From NCBI GenBank assembly GCA_019750655.1, contig JAIEOG010000124.1:1-7323 (forward strand): a DNA stretch of 7,323 nt, given 5' to 3'. The notes beneath the pieces were generated by a model. That model saw only the letters and a program-made list of their open reading frames with translations. It made no database searches and was not told the DNA's origin. Shown piece by piece: positions 1 through 5,076 of the stretch. Positions within the stretch are counted from its first letter, which is position 1. Each line of letters begins with the position of its first letter. Source of the stretch: a bacterium. Its GTDB lineage: Bacteria; Bdellovibrionota; FAC87; UBA2466. The position numbers were made by a program, and so were the translations under genes.

Positions 1-84
1 GGCGCGCATTTTCATATCCGCCTCATGCGCTCTGCAGCCAACTGGCTCAAAATGCAGGCAAAGCAACGGCAGGTACCTCTATGA
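1..84 (+). CDS. 3' end of an unidentified upstream gene (partial)
   Basis: Frame 1 is open from the window edge to a TGA at 82-84, giving 27 C-terminal residues that end in KQRQVPL. The TGA overlaps the ATG at 81 as ATGA, the usual sign of translational coupling to the next gene. The fragment is basic and I do not recognise it. Caution: the frame used by the downstream gene (positions 3-80) is also open, so openness alone proves little. The call rests on the ATGA overlap, and a non-coding upstream region is possible. Confidence 0.35.
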   Translation, partial: GAHFHIRLMRSAANWLKMQAKQRQVPL

Positions 85-911
85 GTGATAGCCCATTCCG
101 CATTATGGTTGTCTCCGATGGGACGGGAGAAACCGCCGAACAAATCGTCCAAGCCGCGCTGGTGCAGTACGCACGCGAAGGCATCCAGATCGAGCGTCAG
201 AAAAACATCCGCACGGAGGCGCAGCTCGCGCCTCTTTTGGAAAAAGCCGCGAGCAGCAAAGCGGTCTTGGTTTACACTTTGGTGTCCGATGAATTGCGCG
301 CGTTCTTGGCGAGCAAAGCGTCTATTCTGGGAATAGCTTCGGTGGACCTTCTGGGCCCACTTATGAGCTTATTCTCCAAATCGCTCCGCAAAGATCTCGC
401 TTCGCGCCCCGGCCTTTTCCACCAGGTGAACGATTACTACTTCAAACGCATTGAAGCGATTGAGTTCACCGTGAAGCACGACGACGGCCGCTACGCGGAC
501 AATCTCGAGAATGCAGACATCATTCTCGTAGGTTTGAGCCGCACGAGCAAAACGCCTTTGAGTGTGTACTTGTCCTACAAAGGTTGGAAAGTAGCGAACG
601 TTCCGGTGGTGAAAGACATTCCCCTCCCAGAGCGTCTCTTCCGCACGGATCAACGCAAGATCATAGGCCTCTCGATTGATCCTGCAGCTCTCGTGCAAAT
701 TCGGCGCGAGCGTTTGATCCGCATGGGCGAAGAACCCACGGGTTCGTACGCAAGCCCGGAGCACGTGTACTCCGAAATCGATTACTGCAATACGATCTTC
801 AAAAAGAACCGCCGCTGGCCGGTGTTCGATGTCACGGGCAAGGCCCTCGAAGAAACCGCCACCGAAGTCGAAAAGTACATCCGCTCCAGCCTTCCGGAAA
901 AGTACGCCTGA
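81..911 (+). CDS. Pyruvate,phosphate dikinase regulatory protein (kinase/pyrophosphorylase, DUF299/PpsR family)
   Basis: Cytosolic regulator of 276 residues, the usual family length. Members inactivate PPDK or PEP synthase by ADP-dependent phosphorylation of an active-site threonine and reactivate it by phosphate-dependent dephosphorylation, so they set flux between pyruvate and PEP. Seen here: the N-terminal family motif SDGTGETAE (12-20), a KHDDG segment (132-136) after the FxRIxAIEFTV stretch, the nucleotide-binding P-loop GLSRTSKTP (151-159) and a conserved C-terminal VFDVTGKALEETA region (248-260). The SRTSKT form of the P-loop is the one I associate with PPDK regulators (B. subtilis YqfL type), whereas enterobacterial PpsR has SRCGKT; PPDK is therefore the more likely partner, by inference. 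The partner gene is not in the window. The frame is open upstream, but ATG 81 places the first motif as in homologues and has AGG at 71-73. Confidence 0.93.
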   Translation: MSDSPFRIMVVSDGTGETAEQIVQAALVQYAREGIQIERQKNIRTEAQLAPLLEKAASSKAVLVYTLVSDELRAFLASKASILGIASVDLLGPLMSLFSKSLRKDLASRPGLFHQVNDYYFKRIEAIEFTVKHDDGRYADNLENADIILVGLSRTSKTPLSVYLSYKGWKVANVPVVKDIPLPERLFRTDQRKIIGLSIDPAALVQIRRERLIRMGEEPTGSYASPEHVYSEIDYCNTIFKKNRRWPVFDVTGKALEETATEVEKYIRSSLPEKYA

Positions 912-943
912 CGCGTAGCGGTATATAAATTACTTCTAAGTTC

Positions 944-980
944 GTCCCTCCCATGACCATAATGCTTGTCGGGGAGGGGT
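944..980 (+). promoter_or_regulatory. Hairpin sequestering the ribosome binding site of the gene at 984
   Basis: CCCTCCC at 946-952 is perfectly complementary to GGGAGGG at 972-978. Two wobble pairs extend the stem outward (945 with 979, 944 with 980). After a bulged A953, the stem continues inward with 954-957 pairing 968-971, leaving a 10-nt loop at 958-967. The 3' arm is the Shine-Dalgarno sequence of the gene starting at 984, so the folded form would hide it. No T-run follows, so it is not an intrinsic terminator for the gene ending at 911. Confidence 0.55.
971..979 (+). promoter_or_regulatory. Strong Shine-Dalgarno sequence for the secreted-protein gene
   Basis: The purine run GGGGAGGGG holds a perfect GGAGG at 973-977, 6 nt before ATG 984. 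It fixes that start rather than the out-of-frame ATGs at 953 and 962, and it is the 3' arm of the hairpin at 944-980. Confidence 0.8.
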
Positions 981-983
981 TGA

Positions 984-1673
984 ATGCGGTTCTTGCTATT
1001 GGCTTTGCTGGTGGGCTTTCAGGGCATAGTGCGGGCGGAAGACCCTGCGCCATTGCCGGCGCCACCCGTAGAAAAGTTCGACAAAAGCGCTATCAACTTT
1101 CTCGCCTTTACGGAAATGCTTCGCGACGTGCAAGAAGACCACGGGGACGCTCAAGCGGAATACCTCGCAGCCATCCAACACGAATCGCTGAAAATAGATG
1201 TCTATAAAATGGATCAAGGGCTCTACTCTGAGCACGCGATTTCCCGGGACGAGTTGAAAGAATCTGAAAAAGATCGCGATACAGCCGTCGCCGGCACGCG
1301 CATGTGGCGCGATAAAGTTTCAGCGCTTCAGTCCAAAGCGGATCACTTGCGTAAACGCATCGACATCGCGGCGGGAGCACCTGTGGATATCGATGGGCTC
1401 TACAATGATCACCTGCTTCAGTGGCAAGCAGAATGCCAACGGATCAAAAGCGCGGTCGATTATGCCGCTGCGGAGGTCGCGCTCTGGAGCTACCGTGTGC
1501 AGAACGGCCGCACTTTACGCCAAACCAATGCGATTAGCGCAGTCGAGCTCCTCGAGCGCGAATACAAACTCAAAGCTTGGACTGAGAGATTAAAGAACAA
1601 GCAAGTGCAGGACACGACCTGCCTCACCGGCATTCCGGATCTGCAGTTCGTCCGAGGGATTCTCAACTCTTAA
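984..1673 (+). CDS. Hypothetical exported alpha-helical (coiled-coil) protein
   Basis: Unrecognised protein of 229 residues. Residues 1-18 form a signal peptide: Met-Arg, a hydrophobic core LLLALLVGF, and a likely signal peptidase I site after VRA. A proline-rich linker follows (21-29), then a largely helical, charged body (about 32-210) with no other membrane segment, so the mature protein is probably periplasmic or envelope-associated. The motif A-I-S-x-x-E-L occurs twice, at 85-91 and 183-189, each followed by charged helix; similar motifs occur in alpha-hairpins of HlyD-type adaptors and TolC-type efflux proteins, but there are no lipoyl or beta-barrel domains. Two cysteines (151 and 213) could form a disulfide after export. 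The start is fixed by the strong ribosome binding site at 971-979. It lies 72 nt after the regulator gene. No plus-strand terminator of good quality follows the TAA. Confidence 0.8.
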   Translation: MRFLLLALLVGFQGIVRAEDPAPLPAPPVEKFDKSAINFLAFTEMLRDVQEDHGDAQAEYLAAIQHESLKIDVYKMDQGLYSEHAISRDELKESEKDRDTAVAGTRMWRDKVSALQSKADHLRKRIDIAAGAPVDIDGLYNDHLLQWQAECQRIKSAVDYAAAEVALWSYRVQNGRTLRQTNAISAVELLEREYKLKAWTERLKNKQVQDTTCLTGIPDLQFVRGILNS

Positions 1674-1714
1674 AATTAAACAGGCGGTGCGGGCCCGAAG
1701 ACCCACACCGCCCG
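1674..1714 (-). terminator. Intrinsic terminator reading on the minus strand
   Basis: Read on the minus strand from 1714 to 1681, the sequence folds into an uninterrupted 15-bp stem (12 Watson-Crick and 3 G-U pairs) capped by the stable tetraloop C(UUCG)G, followed by a T-rich tail TTTAATTTT (1680-1672). On the plus strand the three wobbles become C-A mismatches (1682/1713, 1690/1705, 1694/1701) and the downstream tract is G-rich. The structure therefore evolved to work on the minus strand. The tail overlaps the TAA of the convergent gene at 984-1673, which may get weak termination from it. No minus-strand protein gene lies directly upstream. Confidence 0.75.
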
Positions 1715-1922
1715 TTATTGGGGGTAGGGGGACTAGGAAACTGCAAAAACTTTCTCTCCGGCAGCAGAACGTTCTACTCACGGTCCGCGCGTCACTTCAA
1801 ACTCAGCAAAGCTTCCATTGTCCCGAACGGACTTCCTAGATTGCAACGCAGGTGCCACGCACTCGCGCTTGCTCGACTCCCCGGATCACAGGCAGAGCGC
1901 GGCTGAGTTTTAGACGTCCACT
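1675..1922 (-). ncRNA. Candidate structured non-coding RNA ending at the minus-strand terminator
   Basis: This gap has no credible protein gene but contains several nested complementary segments. 1767-1790 can pair with 1897-1917 through ACTCA/TGAGT, CCGCGC/GCGCGG and the flanking TCT/AGA and CGT/ACG pairs, forming a roughly 18-bp imperfect closing helix. Inside it are a hairpin at 1843-1872 (GCAACGC and GTGC arms) and a small one at 1820-1832 (GTCC/GGAC). The minus strand is chosen only because the terminator at 1681-1714 works on that strand. The 5' end is approximate: possible minus-strand -10 hexamers lie at 1938-1933 and 1935-1930, with no clear -35. A long closing helix, internal bubble and apical arm recall 6S RNA, but I see no sequence signature of 6S, tmRNA, RNase P RNA or SRP RNA. 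Confidence 0.35.
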
Positions 1923-1926
1923 CGCG

Positions 1927-1932
1927 TATACT
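1927..1932 (+). promoter_or_regulatory. Possible -10 element of the azlCD promoter
   Basis: TATACT matches the sigma-70 -10 consensus at five of six bases and would start transcripts near 1939, about 120 nt before azlC. The -35 region is weak (nothing close to TTGACA at 16-18 bp), so the promoter may need an activator. It touches the inverted repeat at 1930-1954. Confidence 0.4.
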
Positions 1933-1954
1933 AGAATAGCTCAGTGATTCTAGT
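1930..1954. promoter_or_regulatory. Perfect inverted repeat, probable operator
   Basis: ACTAGAAT (1930-1937) and ATTCTAGT (1947-1954) are perfect 8-bp inverted arms around a 9-nt spacer. The repeat overlaps the end of the candidate -10 at 1927-1932 and covers the expected transcription start of azlCD, where a repressor would act. In several bacteria azlCD is controlled by an Lrp/AsnC-type protein (AzlB in B. subtilis), but no regulator gene is in the window and the binding protein is unknown. A short RNA hairpin is an alternative reading. Confidence 0.45.
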
Positions 1955-2048
1955 TGGTTACAAAACACCCCTCGCTTTCTTCTCGAAGGTATCTCGACAG
2001 AACACGAGGCCGCCTAGCTACCTTGAAGTTGCCGGTGCGTTGCGTTAG
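1944..2048 (+). other. Possible short upstream ORF in the azlC leader
   Basis: A GTG at 1944 opens 34 codons ending at TAG 2046-2048, 11 nt before the azlC ATG. The peptide begins with an initiator Met and then Ile-Leu-Val, which is suggestive for a branched-chain amino acid exporter, but overall Ile/Leu/Val content is not clearly raised. No Shine-Dalgarno sequence precedes it, and the expected transcript start would leave only about 5 nt ahead of it. It is listed because azlC itself has no ribosome binding site and might be reached by reinitiation. Confidence 0.15.
1983..2026 (+). promoter_or_regulatory. Hairpin in the azlC 5' leader
   Basis: AAGGTA (1986-1991) is complementary to TACCTT (2019-2024). 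Two more pairs, 1983-1984 with 2025-2026, follow past a bulged G1985. Inside, CTCG (1993-1996) pairs with CGAG (2005-2008) around an 8-nt loop. This would be transcribed from the promoter at 1927-1932. There is no T-run and no T-box signature, so its role is open. Confidence 0.25.
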
Positions 2049-2059
2049 TTTGCCCCGCG

Positions 2060-2782
2060 ATGCAAGAAGCCCTTTCCCCCACGGCGGAGGCTGCACAAGC
2101 CCGCCCCACGCACACGGTCCCCTGGGAGTTCCTCCCGCTGGCAGTGGCGTTTCTGACCATTTCTTTCGCGTTCGGAGCTGCGGCCCGCGACGTCGGCATG
2201 CCCTGGTGGGGCAGTCTTTTGATGTCTACGTTTGTGTACGCGGGAACTTCCCAAGTCGTGGCGCTCGGGCTCATGGCGGCCCACCAACCGATCTGGCTCA
2301 TCGTCACGGTCACTTTTCTGGTGAATGCACGTTTTCTGCTTCTGGCCACGGTCCTGTCGGCGCGTGTCTCGGCTTGGAAACCCTGGGCGCGTTGGCTTTT
2401 CGCGACTCAGCTTACGGATGAAAGTTTTGCGCTGCTTGCGACACGCACGGGAGCTTTCCAGTCGCCTCGCTTAGCACTTTGGATTCAGGTCGGCGCGCAC
2501 ATCGCATGGATTCTTGGGACCGGAGTCGGTTTCGCCGTGGGTGCTAGCTCCGCGCAGCTGCGTGGCTTTGGATTGGATTTCGCACTCATTGCAATGATGC
2601 TCGCGGTAATGGTCATTTTGATTCGCGACACGAAAACCTTGGCCGTGGCCCTCTGTGCGGGCGCGGTTTCCATATTGGCAGTGCAGTGGGGTATTTCGTG
2701 GTTGTCCGTGCTTCTGGCCGCCGTTGTCGGCCCCGCAGTGGGCGTTTTCTGGGAGAGACGATGTCACGCACCGAAATCCTAG
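2060..2782 (+). CDS. azlC: AzlC, large subunit of the branched-chain amino acid exporter
   Basis: Inner-membrane protein of 240 residues that, with AzlD, forms an exporter of branched-chain amino acids (AzlCD of Bacillus, YgaZH of E. coli, LIV-E family). Family motifs are visible: LPLAVAFLTISFAFG (25-39), YAGTSQ (60-65), VNARFLL (88-94) and LTDESFAL (118-125). Several hydrophobic segments follow, about 143-162, 173-188, 193-209 and 212-229. The first 20 residues are hydrophilic. ATG 2060 is the only possible start: the frame is closed by TGA at 2024-2026 and has no ATG, GTG or TTG in between, and the next Met lies inside conserved sequence. Oddly, no Shine-Dalgarno sequence precedes it (the preceding bases are C-rich). 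The 3' end overlaps azlD by 22 nt. The exact substrate is inferred from the family. Confidence 0.92.
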   Translation: MQEALSPTAEAAQARPTHTVPWEFLPLAVAFLTISFAFGAAARDVGMPWWGSLLMSTFVYAGTSQVVALGLMAAHQPIWLIVTVTFLVNARFLLLATVLSARVSAWKPWARWLFATQLTDESFALLATRTGAFQSPRLALWIQVGAHIAWILGTGVGFAVGASSAQLRGFGLDFALIAMMLAVMVILIRDTKTLAVALCAGAVSILAVQWGISWLSVLLAAVVGPAVGVFWERRCHAPKS

Positions 2783-3081
2783 TTCTGATTTTGGGGATGG
2801 CGGCAGCGACTTATGTTTGTCGCCTGCTACCGTTCTATTTAACTTCTCCCAAGATCCGCAGGATCGCTTCGGCGGATTGGGTGCGTTACCTTCCCGTGGC
2901 GATTGTTTCTGCCGTTGTCTTCCCGAATCTCTTGCTTAGTTCCAAAGAAATCGTCTGGGGCCCTGTGAGCTTGCCGCTTCTCGCGGCGGTGCCAGCGGGG
3001 TTGGCAGGGTTCTTCACGCGTAATCTGCTTTTTTCTGTCGTCGCGGGCGTGAGCAGCTTAGCGCTGCTGCGTACACTCTAA
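2761..3081 (+). CDS. azlD: AzlD, small subunit of the branched-chain amino acid exporter
   Basis: Small integral membrane protein of 106 residues, the usual AzlD length, and partner of AzlC in the exporter. Seen here: hydrophobic N-terminal segment (about 5-18), the family motif TYVCRLLPF (17-25), the W-V-R-Y-L-P-V-A segment (40-47) leading into a second membrane segment, and a hydrophobic C-terminal half (70-103) with TRNLLFSVVAG. The frame is open upstream, but ATG 2761 is chosen because GGGAGAG at 2751-2757 precedes it and the alignment with AzlD proteins begins here. It overlaps the end of azlC by 22 nt, which implies translational coupling and joint expression. Its TAA (3079-3081) is separated by a single base from the stop of the convergent nupQ. 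Confidence 0.9.
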   Translation: MSRTEILVLILGMAAATYVCRLLPFYLTSPKIRRIASADWVRYLPVAIVSAVVFPNLLLSSKEIVWGPVSLPLLAAVPAGLAGFFTRNLLFSVVAGVSSLALLRTL

Positions 3082-3082
3082 A

Positions 3083-3991
3083 TTACTTTCCGATAGCTAA
3101 CGGCGGCCGGGCTTTCCCAATAAACCCTGCGAGCACGATAAGTGCTACGAGGTAGGGCATGGATTGCACGAGCTGCACCGGAACTTCCCAGCCTTGGATC
3201 GTTTCGCTCTGCAGGCGAATCTGCAAGGCATCGAAGAAGCCAAAGAACAAGCACGCCCCGAGTGTTGGCAGCGGACGCCACTTTCCGAAAATAACCGCCG
3301 TTAAGGCAATGAAGCCTCGGCCTGCTGTCATGTCGCGCGTGAACTGGCTTGCGTGCGCTGTGGAAAGGTAAACGCCGCCAAGGGCCGTCAAAGCGCCCCC
3401 CCAGAGTAGGGCTTTCCAGCGCACCGAGCGCGGAGAGATTCCCGCTGTTTCCAAGGCTTCCGGATTGTCTCCACTCGCAAGCACCCGCAAGCCACGGCCT
3501 GTGGAGTAGAAAAAATAGTGCAAGGCAAACGGAAGCACTAATGCGAGGTAGATCATCCAAGGTTGGTTAAAGAGCGGTCCCACGACGGGAAGCGCTTCCA
3601 ACCCCGGAACCGCGACCGCCCCAAAACGATCTTCCATTGCGAGCGAGGGTGTATTCGTCGGGCTCTGGAAAAATGCCTTGGTGAGCAGGGGAGTTACGCC
3701 GGCAGCCAACATATTCACAGCCACGCCGCTCACGATGGCATCCGCCTTGGCGTTTACACATAGCCAGCAATGGATCGCCATGGTCAGCATGCCGGCCAGA
3801 ATTCCCATGCACAGGCCAATGTACGGATCCGAAACACCGAAGGCGACGGAGGCCGCCGCCCAGGCGCCCATGATCATCACACCTTCCAAGCAGATAGTGG
3901 CAATGCCGGCGCGTTCGCAGAGAAGCCCGCCCATCGCAGCAAAAAGCAGTGGGGTAGAAAGGCGTAAAGAGGACGCTAGCAGTTCAATCAT
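3083..3991 (-). CDS. nupQ: Nucleoside ABC transporter permease, NupQ/YufQ type
   Basis: Second membrane subunit (302 residues) of a BMP-type ABC importer; family BPD_transp_2, related to the ribose and branched-chain amino acid permeases. Seen here: the family segment ERAGIATICLEGVMIMGAW (26-44), cytoplasmic coupling region GDNPEALETAGI (174-185) followed by a hydrophobic helix with GGALTALGG (198-206), and the conserved GRGFIALTAVIFGKWRP (224-240). Multiple hydrophobic helices run throughout. The start overlaps the nupP stop as ATGA (3991-3988), and a perfect GGAGG (4004-4000) lies 8 nt upstream, so it can also initiate on its own. It is the last gene of the operon. No hairpin with a T-run follows its TAA; transcription may run antisense into azlD. 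The nucleoside substrate is inferred from homology and gene order. Confidence 0.92.
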   Translation of the reverse strand: MIELLASSLRLSTPLLFAAMGGLLCERAGIATICLEGVMIMGAWAAASVAFGVSDPYIGLCMGILAGMLTMAIHCWLCVNAKADAIVSGVAVNMLAAGVTPLLTKAFFQSPTNTPSLAMEDRFGAVAVPGLEALPVVGPLFNQPWMIYLALVLPFALHYFFYSTGRGLRVLASGDNPEALETAGISPRSVRWKALLWGGALTALGGVYLSTAHASQFTRDMTAGRGFIALTAVIFGKWRPLPTLGACLFFGFFDALQIRLQSETIQGWEVPVQLVQSMPYLVALIVLAGFIGKARPPLAIGK

Positions 3992-5076
3992 GCTGGCTGC
4001 CTCCGTGATTGAAAGCGCTTTTTCAGGTGAAGGTAAATGCGTTCCCAGTAGTACTGAGCTGCCACAAAGGCGATCAAAATGCCTTGGATAACGGTAGCCA
4101 GTTCTTTTGTGACACGTTCGCTTAAGAACTCCAGCTCACGCGCGCTGTTTTGCAAAATCCCAAATAGAAATGCTGAAAGAATAATCCCCAACGGGCTGCT
4201 GCGCGCGAGCAGTGCCACTGCGATTCCAGTGAAGCCATACTGCGGAGAGAAGCCTTCGACGACTTTGTAATGGTAGCCCATGACTTCATTCACGCCGACG
4301 AGGCCTGCCAGTCCACCTCCCAGGAAAAGGGCGGTGATCGTTTGGGTGGAGACACGGATGCCGGCAAAGCGGCTTGCATCCGCATTCTGCCCCACGGCAC
4401 GCAATTCAAAACCCCGGGAGGTATGGAAAAGAAAAAAGTGGCATGCCACAGCCATGAGCAGCGCCAGGAACAGCGACACGTTCGCCGGAGTGGATTCAAA
4501 CACCGGCATGCCAATCCAAGAAGAAAGCGTGTGCAGGGTAGGGATGCGGTAGCTCTCACCAATTTCCAGCGTTTCGGGGTTTTGCCCGTGTGGATTGTCG
4601 TACGGGTAGAGCAAGAGGTAATTCACCAGCGCAATCGCCAGGAAGTTGAGCAAGATGGTGACGATCACTTCATGGCTGCCGCGCCGGGCTTTGAGCCAAC
4701 CCGCAAGCCCGCCCCAAAGGCCACCCGCCAAAAAAGCCGTGGCAATCCCGAGGGGGACCGCGACGATGCTAGGCAAGCCCGGCAAAGCGGTTGCGACTAC
4801 AACAACGGAGATCGCTCCCAAATAGAGTTGCCCTTCGCCCCCAATATTAAACAAGCCACAACGGAAGCAGATCGCCACGGCAAGCCCCGTGAAAAGGTAG
4901 GGTGTCGTGTAGAAGAGTGTGTACCCCAGGCCGAAATCCGTGAAGCAGACATTGTAAAGCGCTTCCCAAAGAACGGAGGAGCTCTCCCCGAGGCAGACCA
5001 GGATTGTGGTCCCTGCCAGGAGCGCGAGCACTAGGCCCAGGGTCGGGGCAAAAAAGCTTTGGAGTACCTTTTTCAT
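3988..5076 (-). CDS. nupP: Nucleoside ABC transporter permease, NupP/YufP type
   Basis: First membrane subunit (362 residues) of the importer, pairing with NupQ to form the channel. Seen here: an N-terminal membrane segment (about 11-29), the family signature FNIGGEGQLYLGA (76-88), the conserved RRGSHEVIVTILLN (131-144), the cytoplasmic coupling segment GQNADASRFAGI (229-240) and GFTGIAVALLARSSPLG (281-297). The C-terminus is short and basic (KKRFQSRRQ). It is longer than NupQ, as is normal for the YufP subfamily, because of an N-terminal extension and an extracytoplasmic segment around 158-195. The start overlaps the nupO stop by ATGA (5076-5073), and only a weak GGGCGG precedes it, so it likely depends on coupled translation from nupO. 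Confidence 0.92.
   Translation of the reverse strand: MKKVLQSFFAPTLGLVLALLAGTTILVCLGESSSVLWEALYNVCFTDFGLGYTLFYTTPYLFTGLAVAICFRCGLFNIGGEGQLYLGAISVVVVATALPGLPSIVAVPLGIATAFLAGGLWGGLAGWLKARRGSHEVIVTILLNFLAIALVNYLLLYPYDNPHGQNPETLEIGESYRIPTLHTLSSWIGMPVFESTPANVSLFLALLMAVACHFFLFHTSRGFELRAVGQNADASRFAGIRVSTQTITALFLGGGLAGLVGVNEVMGYHYKVVEGFSPQYGFTGIAVALLARSSPLGIILSAFLFGILQNSARELEFLSERVTKELATVIQGILIAFVAAQYYWERIYLHLKKRFQSRRQPA

Noticed and set aside
953..1207. 84-codon plus-strand frame starting in the hairpin loop region before the secreted-protein gene
   Set aside because: Out of frame with, and mostly inside, the gene at 984, which has the Shine-Dalgarno and a signal peptide; the composition is that of a shadow frame. 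It is kept only as a possible hairpin opener.
1683..1712. Plus-strand terminator for the secreted-protein gene
   Set aside because: Read on the plus strand the stem has three C-A mismatches and is followed by a G-rich tract rather than T's; the minus strand is clearly the better fit.
1720..1731. Two runs of five G's separated by TA (possible G-quadruplex or ribosome binding site)
   Set aside because: Only two long runs, too few for an intramolecular three-tier quadruplex, and no start codon at a useful distance.
1590..1781. 63-codon minus-strand frame
   Set aside because: It would run through the minus-strand terminator at 1681-1714 and into the opposite gene; no ribosome binding site and no recognisable sequence.
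1860..1926. Direct repeat CACTCGCG at 1860-1867 and 1919-1926
   Set aside because: Eight bases, only two copies, 59 nt apart; one copy lies in an RNA hairpin. Could be chance.
1954..2421. 155-codon plus-strand frame from TTG 1954 overlapping azlC
   Set aside because: Frame-shifted shadow of azlC with Arg/Pro/His-rich composition and no ribosome binding site.
3052..3068. Hairpin AGCAGC/GCTGCT near the end of azlD as a terminator
   Set aside because: No T-run follows on either strand; it lies within coding sequence and may be codon-driven.
4270..5034. 254-codon plus-strand frame opposite nupP
   Set aside because: Antisense shadow of a firmly identified permease gene, with low-complexity charged composition and no family resemblance.
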